Assembly: GCF_000834655.1 (NCBI RefSeq)
Contig: NZ_JXQQ01000097.1
Location: 1 to 64,000 of the forward strand
From: Variovorax paradoxus
GTDB lineage: Bacteria; Pseudomonadota; Gammaproteobacteria; Burkholderiales; Burkholderiaceae_C
Direction of reading: 5' to 3'
DNA length: 64,000 bases
Made by a program: the position numbers and the translations under genes. Under the pieces are notes generated by a model, which was given only the letters and a program-made list of their open reading frames with translations, had not been told where the DNA came from and made no database searches. Positions within the stretch are counted from its first letter, which is position 1; each line of letters begins with the position of its first letter. Positions 59,732-64,000 of the stretch are shown here, in pieces.

Positions 59732-60553
59732 ATGAAAACCGCATTGCTGCGCCGCTCCGTCCTCGCCCTGTCCCTCGTCGCGCTGTCGTTCGGCGGCCTC
59801 TCGCTCGCGCAGGCGCAAGACGCCAAGAAAAACCTCGTGATCGGCGGCACCGCCGGCTCGAACATCGACCAGCTGAAGGTCGGCATCGTCCCCATCCTCG
59901 AGAAGAAGGGCTACAAGGTGAAGCTGGTCGAGTTCAACGACTACGTGCAACCCAACCTCGCGCTCGCCCAGGGCTCGCTCGACGCCAATTTCTTCCAGCA
60001 CCAGGTCTATCTGAAGAAGTTCTCCGCCGACCAGAAGCTGGACCTCGCCGAACTGGTGCAGGGCCCGATCGCGCCGCTGGGCGTGTATTCGACCAAGCGC
60101 AAGACGCTGGCCGACGTGAAGGAGGGCGACCGCGTGACGCTCCCGAATGACCCGAGCAACCTGGCGCGGGCGCTGGTGCTGCTGGAGCAGAACAAGCTCA
60201 TCACCATCAAGGCCGGCGTGGACCCGATCCGGGCGTCTGAAAAGGACGTGGCCGAGAACCCGAAGAAGCTCAAGTTCATTCCGCTCGAAGCCGCGCAACT
60301 GCCGCGCTCGCTGGGCGACACCGAGTACGCCATCGTCAACGGCAACTTCGCGATCTCCTCGGGCCTGAAGCTCACCGAGGCCGTGGTGCTGGAGAAGACG
60401 CCCGACTACTACCTCAATGTGGTCGCGGTGAAGACCGGCGACAAGAACTCGGCCTGGGCCAAGGACATCGTCGAGGCCTACCACTCGAAGGAATTCAAGA
60501 CGGTGGTCGATACCAAGTTCCAGGGCTACGCCAAGCCCAGCTTCCTGCAGTAG
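59732..60553 (+). CDS. metQ: MetQ binding protein of the MetNIQ system
   Basis: 273 residues. A signal peptide (about 1-28) ends SLAQAQDA. NlpA blocks: LVEFNDYVQPNLALAQGSLDANFFQHQVYL, DRVTLPNDPSNLARALVLLEQNKLI and LEAAQLPRSLGDTEYAIVNGNFA. It lies 44 nt after metI on the same strand, so this is the cognate binding protein. No lipobox. Confidence 0.92.
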   Translation: MKTALLRRSVLALSLVALSFGGLSLAQAQDAKKNLVIGGTAGSNIDQLKVGIVPILEKKGYKVKLVEFNDYVQPNLALAQGSLDANFFQHQVYLKKFSADQKLDLAELVQGPIAPLGVYSTKRKTLADVKEGDRVTLPNDPSNLARALVLLEQNKLITIKAGVDPIRASEKDVAENPKKLKFIPLEAAQLPRSLGDTEYAIVNGNFAISSGLKLTEAVVLEKTPDYYLNVVAVKTGDKNSAWAKDIVEAYHSKEFKTVVDTKFQGYAKPSFLQ

Positions 60554-60578
60554 TCAACTTCAACGAAGGACGCCTCTC

Positions 60579-60932
60579 ATGCCCGTGCTCGCCGTATTCG
60601 ATGCCCAAGCCAACTGGCGCGACACGCACGTGTGCGACGGCTGGATCACCGAGCATCTGGCCCAGCAGGGCGTGAGCTGGGGGCGGGGCAAGGCGAAGAA
60701 GGGGCAGCGTGCGCTCGATGGGGCGGGGTTGTTCTATCTGCCTGTTGCAGATGGGTATCTGGGGCTGTTGTTCGAAGGGGGCGAGTGGGTTTCCATTCCC
60801 TCGGACAAGCCGCATTTCTTCGATGCGGGGGAGGCGGAGGCTCTCGATGGGCTGCCTGCCGAGTTGCCGCTGTTCGAGGCCTTTGTCGAAGAGGTGCTGT
60901 CGCTGACAGGGAACGACGCCGACGAAGAGTGA
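60579..60932 (+). CDS. cupin-like small protein, weakly acireductone-dioxygenase-like
   Basis: 117 residues. GEWVSIPSDKPHFFDAGE resembles the second cupin strand pair of acireductone dioxygenases (GDWI.VP..T.H.FD), but the HxHxxxE metal triad is missing, so metal binding is doubtful. It starts 25 nt after metQ with AAGGA before its ATG, so it is probably co-transcribed with metNIQ, which would suit methionine salvage. No firm identity. Confidence 0.6.
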   Translation: MPVLAVFDAQANWRDTHVCDGWITEHLAQQGVSWGRGKAKKGQRALDGAGLFYLPVADGYLGLLFEGGEWVSIPSDKPHFFDAGEAEALDGLPAELPLFEAFVEEVLSLTGNDADEE

Positions 60933-60980
60933 AGGTGGGATCGGGCTTCGAGGGCGTCGCTCGCAAGTTCGACGCCGCGC

Positions 60981-61471
60981 GCCCCCACCCCGGCCCTCCC
61001 CCGGAAGGGGAGGGAGAAAGTCAGAACGCGGCCCCGGTCTTAGATGTTGGCATTGCTCCTTCCCCTTCCGGGGGAAGGTTGGGATGGGGGCAAGCGGCGC
61101 TTGCAAAAGCTGTGCATGCGCGAAGGCCGCGTGCCCCCACCCCGACCCTCCCCCGGGAGGGGAGGGAGAAAGTCAGAACGCGGGCCCGTCTCAGGTGTTG
61201 GCATTGCTCCTTCCCCTTCCGGGGGAAGGTTGGGATGGGGGCAAGCGGCGCTTGCAAAAGCTGTGCACGCACGAAGGCCGCGTGCCCCCACCCCGACCCT
61301 CCACCGGGAGGGGAGGGAGAAAGTCAGAACGCGTCCCCGGTCTTAGGTGTGGTATTGCTCCTTCCCCTTCCGGGGGAAGGCTGGGATGGGGGCAAGCGGC
61401 GCTTGCAAAAGCTGTGCATGCGCGAAGGCCGCGTGCCCCCACCCCGACCCTCCCCCAGCGGGAGGGAGAAA
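60981..61471. repeat. tandem array of a 151-bp GC-rich unit, about 3.3 copies
   Basis: Copies start at about 60981, 61133, 61284 and 61435 (spacing 152, 151, 151). Each has gcccccaccccg, a palindrome ctcccccgggag or like, gagaaagtcagaacgcg, attgctccttcccc with ttccgggggaag, and ggggcaagcggcgcttgcaaaagctgtgc. The array fills the 543-nt space between the cupin-like gene and the monooxygenase stop. I see no gene in it. Confidence 0.9.
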
Positions 61472-61475
61472 CACA

Positions 61476-62825
61476 TCAAGCCGCCAGCCGCTGCGCAGGC
61501 CGCCCCCCAGGCCTCGCCAGCCCGAGGTGATCGCGCAAGGTGCGCCCTTCGTACTCGGTACGAAAGATCCCCCGCTTCTGCAGGATCGGCACCACGCCAT
61601 CCACAAAGTCCTGCAGCCCGTGCGGCAGCGCATCGGGCATCAGGTTGAACCCGTCCGCCGCACCGCCCTTGAACCAATGCTCGATGTCGTCGGCGATCTG
61701 TTCCGGCGTCCCGACGATCACCCGATGCCCGCCGCCCCCCGCGAGCTCGCGAATCAGTTGGCGCACCGTGTAGCCGTGCGTGCGGGCGGCCGCGACCACC
61801 GCGTTGAAGAAGGTGTGGTTGCCGTTGCCATTGCCGGGGAGCGGCAGGTTCTCGGGCAGGCGCTCGTCGAGCTTCAGGCGATCGGGCGTGATGCCCAGCG
61901 TGCCCGCAATGCGCGTGAGGCTGTAGTCCCACGGGATCAGGTCGACCAGCTCGTCGCGACGACGACGGGCTTCGGCTTCGGTGCTGCCGACGATGGTGGT
62001 GAGGCCTGCCAGCACCTTCACCGCATCGGGCCCGCGGCCCAGTTCGGCGGCGCGGGTCTTGAGGGCGCGGGCGTAGGCGAGCGACTCCTCGAACGACTGC
62101 GAGGCCGAGAACACGGCTTCCGCATGGCGCGACGCGAGCTCGCGCCCATCGGCCGAAGCGCCGGCCTGCACCAGCACCGGATGCCCCTGCGGCGCACGCG
62201 GCAGGTTCAGCGGGCCCTGCACCGCGAAGTGCTCGCCGCGGTGCGCGATCGCGTGCACCTTGGCCGGGTCGATGAAGCTGCCGGTGGCCTTGTCGCCGAC
62301 GAAGGCGTCGTCTTCCCAGCTGTCCCACAGCGCCTTCACGATGTCGGCGAACTCCGAGGCGCGGGCATAGCGCTTCGTGTGGTCGGGCGTGGTGTCCAGG
62401 CCAAAGTTGCGGGCCGAGGGCAGGTCGGCCGTGGTCACCATGTTCCAGCCGGCGCGGCCGTTGCTCACGTGGTCGAGCGTGGAGAAACGGCGCGCGATGT
62501 TGTAGGGCTCGTTGTAGCTGGTGGAGGCGGTGGCGATCAGGCCGATGTGCGTCGTCGCCGCGGCCACGCAGGCCAGGAGGATGGTGGGCTCCAGCGCGGT
62601 GATCGGGCGAAAGTGGATCTGGTCCACGATGGCCGCGTTGTCCGCGAGAAAGATCGCATCGAGCTTGGCCGCCTCGGCGATCTGCGCGGTGCGGATGTAG
62701 TGCTGGATGTCGGCGAACGCCCACGGGTCGCTCTCCGGCAGGCGCCAGGCCGAGGGCACGAAGCCCGAATGCAGGATGTTGACGTTCAGGTGCAGTTGCC
62801 TGCGCGGTGCGCTGTGGTTGCTCAT
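61476..62825 (-). CDS. FMN-dependent monooxygenase, NtaA/SnaA/DszA-type
   Basis: 449 residues of the bacterial luciferase superfamily, NtaA branch: DAIFLADNAAIV, ALEPTILLACVAAATTHIGLIATASTSYNEPYNIARRFSTLDHVSNGRAGWNMVTT (split over about 55-130), then VLVQAGASADGRELASRHAEAVFSA. Such enzymes take FMNH2 to oxidise C-S, C-N or sulfonate bonds. The ATG overlaps the MetQ-like gene stop by ATGA, so the pair is an operon that may supply sulfur from an organosulfur compound (inference). Confidence 0.88.
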   Translation of the reverse strand: MSNHSAPRRQLHLNVNILHSGFVPSAWRLPESDPWAFADIQHYIRTAQIAEAAKLDAIFLADNAAIVDQIHFRPITALEPTILLACVAAATTHIGLIATASTSYNEPYNIARRFSTLDHVSNGRAGWNMVTTADLPSARNFGLDTTPDHTKRYARASEFADIVKALWDSWEDDAFVGDKATGSFIDPAKVHAIAHRGEHFAVQGPLNLPRAPQGHPVLVQAGASADGRELASRHAEAVFSASQSFEESLAYARALKTRAAELGRGPDAVKVLAGLTTIVGSTEAEARRRRDELVDLIPWDYSLTRIAGTLGITPDRLKLDERLPENLPLPGNGNGNHTFFNAVVAAARTHGYTVRQLIRELAGGGGHRVIVGTPEQIADDIEHWFKGGAADGFNLMPDALPHGLQDFVDGVVPILQKRGIFRTEYEGRTLRDHLGLARPGGRPAQRLAA

Positions 62826-63655
62826 TGGCTGAAGTAGTCCGGCAACCGGTAGCCCGCCCACACGGGGTTGGCCCTGAAGAACTTCTGGAACTCGGGTGAC
62901 TGGTAGGCGGCCACGATGTCTTTCGCGAACTTCGCGTTCTCGTTGCTGCGCTTGACGGCCACCACATTCACGTAGGGCAGCGTCATGTCTTCGAGCTTGA
63001 GCGCCTCGGTGAGCTTCAGGCCCGAGGCGACGGCGAAGTTGCCCTGCACGGCCGCGAGGTCGGCATCGGCCAGCGAGCGCGGGGCCTGCGCGGCGTCCAG
63101 CGGCACGATCTTCAGGCGCTTGGGGTTGTTGACGATGTCGCGCTCCGACACGCTCAGCGGGCTCACACCCGGCTTGAGCGTGACCCAGCCGACGGCCGCG
63201 AGGATGTTGAGCGCGCGCGCCGCGTTCACCGGGTCGGCGGGCAGCGTGACGGTCGCGCCGTCGGGCACCTTGTCGAGCGACTTGTGGCGCTGCGAATAAA
63301 GGCCCATCGGCGGCGTCGGCACATGCACCACCGGCACGAGGTCGAAGCCCTGCTGCTTGTTGGTGGCGTTCAGGTACAGCGAGTGCTGGAAGATGTTGGC
63401 GTCGATCTGCCCGCGCTCGACCGCATCGTTGGGCTGCACGCCCTGGCTGAACTCGACGTACTTGACGGTGTAGCCCAGCTTCTTGAGCTGGGGCTCGATG
63501 CCGTTGGTGAAGGCATCGCGGTACGGGCCGGGCATGAAGCCCACGCGCAGGTCGTCGGCGTGGGCCGAAATGCCGAGGAGCAGGCTCAGTGCAAGGCCGC
63601 CGGACAGCGGGGCGAGGCGGCGCAGCCACGAGGGCGCGCGCGAGGACGAGGGCAT
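62822..63655 (-). CDS. MetQ/NlpA-family binding protein paired with the monooxygenase
   Basis: 277 residues. Signal peptide (about 1-33, ISAHADD). NlpA blocks are VEFSQGVQPNDAVERGQIDANIFQHSLYLN, LPADPVNAARALNILAAVGWV and LDAAQAPRSLADADLAAVQGNFA. More diverged than the other two. Coupled to the monooxygenase by 4-nt overlap and transcribed divergently from no gene: the next gene (LysR) is on the same strand upstream. No dedicated ATPase or permease; it may share MetNI. Confidence 0.88.
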   Translation of the reverse strand: MPSSSRAPSWLRRLAPLSGGLALSLLLGISAHADDLRVGFMPGPYRDAFTNGIEPQLKKLGYTVKYVEFSQGVQPNDAVERGQIDANIFQHSLYLNATNKQQGFDLVPVVHVPTPPMGLYSQRHKSLDKVPDGATVTLPADPVNAARALNILAAVGWVTLKPGVSPLSVSERDIVNNPKRLKIVPLDAAQAPRSLADADLAAVQGNFAVASGLKLTEALKLEDMTLPYVNVVAVKRSNENAKFAKDIVAAYQSPEFQKFFRANPVWAGYRLPDYFSQ

Positions 63656-63756
63656 GACGGTGACTCCGGGAGACGGCAAAAGAGTCGGCCACTCTAGGCG
63701 GCGGCGCCTGCAGCGCGAACGAAGATTTGCGCGCTTGGATATCCGGTCGGCGGATA

Positions 63757-64000
63757 TCAGGCGGCCGCTTCGGCCTTGAGGAAATCGACGAAGGCGCGCA
63801 GCGGTGCCGGCATGTGCGTGCGGCTCGGGTAGTAAAGAAAGGGGCCCGAGAAACCCTGCCACCAGTCTTCCAGCACCGGTACCAGCGCGCCGCTGTCCAG
63901 CGAGGGGCGCAGGAACTCGTCGAAGGTGTAGATCACGCCCAGGCCCGATTCGGCCGCATGCAATTCCAGGTCGATCGTCGAAGCGACCAGCGGCCCGCTC
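63757..64000 (-). CDS. LysR-family regulator, partial (5' end outside the window)
   Basis: The C-terminal about 80 residues of a LysR substrate-binding domain: ASTIDLELHAAESGLGVIYTFDEFLRP, then LVPVLEDWWQGFSGPFLYYPSRTHMPAPLRAFVDFL. The HTH lies beyond position 64000. Located upstream of the MetQ-like/monooxygenase operon on the same strand and may regulate it. Confidence 0.85.
   Translation of the reverse strand, partial: SGPLVASTIDLELHAAESGLGVIYTFDEFLRPSLDSGALVPVLEDWWQGFSGPFLYYPSRTHMPAPLRAFVDFLKAEAAA

Noticed and set aside
60981..61471. The tandem repeats as a CRISPR array
   Set aside because: Units are 151 bp, contiguous and near-identical with no 25-40 bp repeat/spacer alternation, and no cas gene is present.

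Overview
The window is GC-rich chromosomal DNA (one clearly AT-richer stretch at about 48.0-50.3 kb) from a betaproteobacterium of the Comamonadaceae, most likely Variovorax or a close relative. This is inferred from codon use, from the gene families, and from dispersed palindromic repeats such as the arms around ttcgacaagctcag and ctccctcccc. No tool or database was used. Names rest on motif recognition and gene context.

Layout. 0-0.65 kb: repeat-rich non-coding DNA. 0.65-4.3 kb: tauABC sulfonate importer and a LysR regulator. 4.4-6.2 kb: DUF3253 protein and an iron-sulfur photolyase. 6.3-6.9 kb: a structured leader resembling phage C4 antisense RNA in front of a 100-residue ORF. 6.9-9.9 kb: LysR divergent from SDR, nitroreductase and DoxX genes. 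9.9-13.7 kb: a 37-residue membrane protein, an ORF6N protein, and a cyclopropane-synthase-like/DUF1295/DUF6134 operon. 13.7-17.6 kb: MHS transporter and GMC oxidoreductase divergent from an IclR regulator. 17.8-20.0 kb: a translationally coupled radical SAM enzyme and a methyltransferase carrying a nucleotidyltransferase-like C-terminus. I know of no described system with this make-up, and it is the best candidate here for something new. 20.0-22.3 kb: DUF4124, RNase H, DUF3297 and DUF2272 genes.

22.4-40.8 kb is a large C2-sulfonate dissimilation region. One operon holds an IclR regulator, a TctC-type binding protein, a sulfoacetaldehyde dehydrogenase (SauS-like), a sulfoacetate-CoA ligase (SauT-like) and a TauE/SafE exporter. 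A second holds an IclR regulator with CobS/CobT-like AAA and VWA proteins. Divergent from it is xsc-ackA. Then follow a LysR gene flanked by inverted repeats and a three-subunit molybdoenzyme that fits sulfite dehydrogenase SoeABC. Together they would take sulfoacetate or taurine-derived sulfoacetaldehyde to acetyl phosphate plus sulfite, keep the acetyl phosphate as ATP or acetyl-CoA (a Pta-type enzyme lies at 46 kb), and oxidise or export the sulfite.

40.8-47.8 kb: SMP-30 protein, a probable type VI effector remnant with a DUF6708 protein, a secreted HExxH protein with Ig-like repeats, an HD phosphohydrolase, a Pta-type enzyme and an HTH regulator. 48.0-50.4 kb: the AT-richer two-gene DUF262/HEPN island, probably antiphage, abutting tRNA-Thr(CGT). 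50.4-56.8 kb: housekeeping genes fbp, a lipoprotein gene, pepN, a HAD gene and prfB with its programmed frameshift. 56.8-64 kb: methionine/sulfur uptake with metQ, metNIQ, a third MetQ-like gene with an FMN monooxygenase, a tandem array of a 151-bp unit, and a LysR gene cut by the window end.
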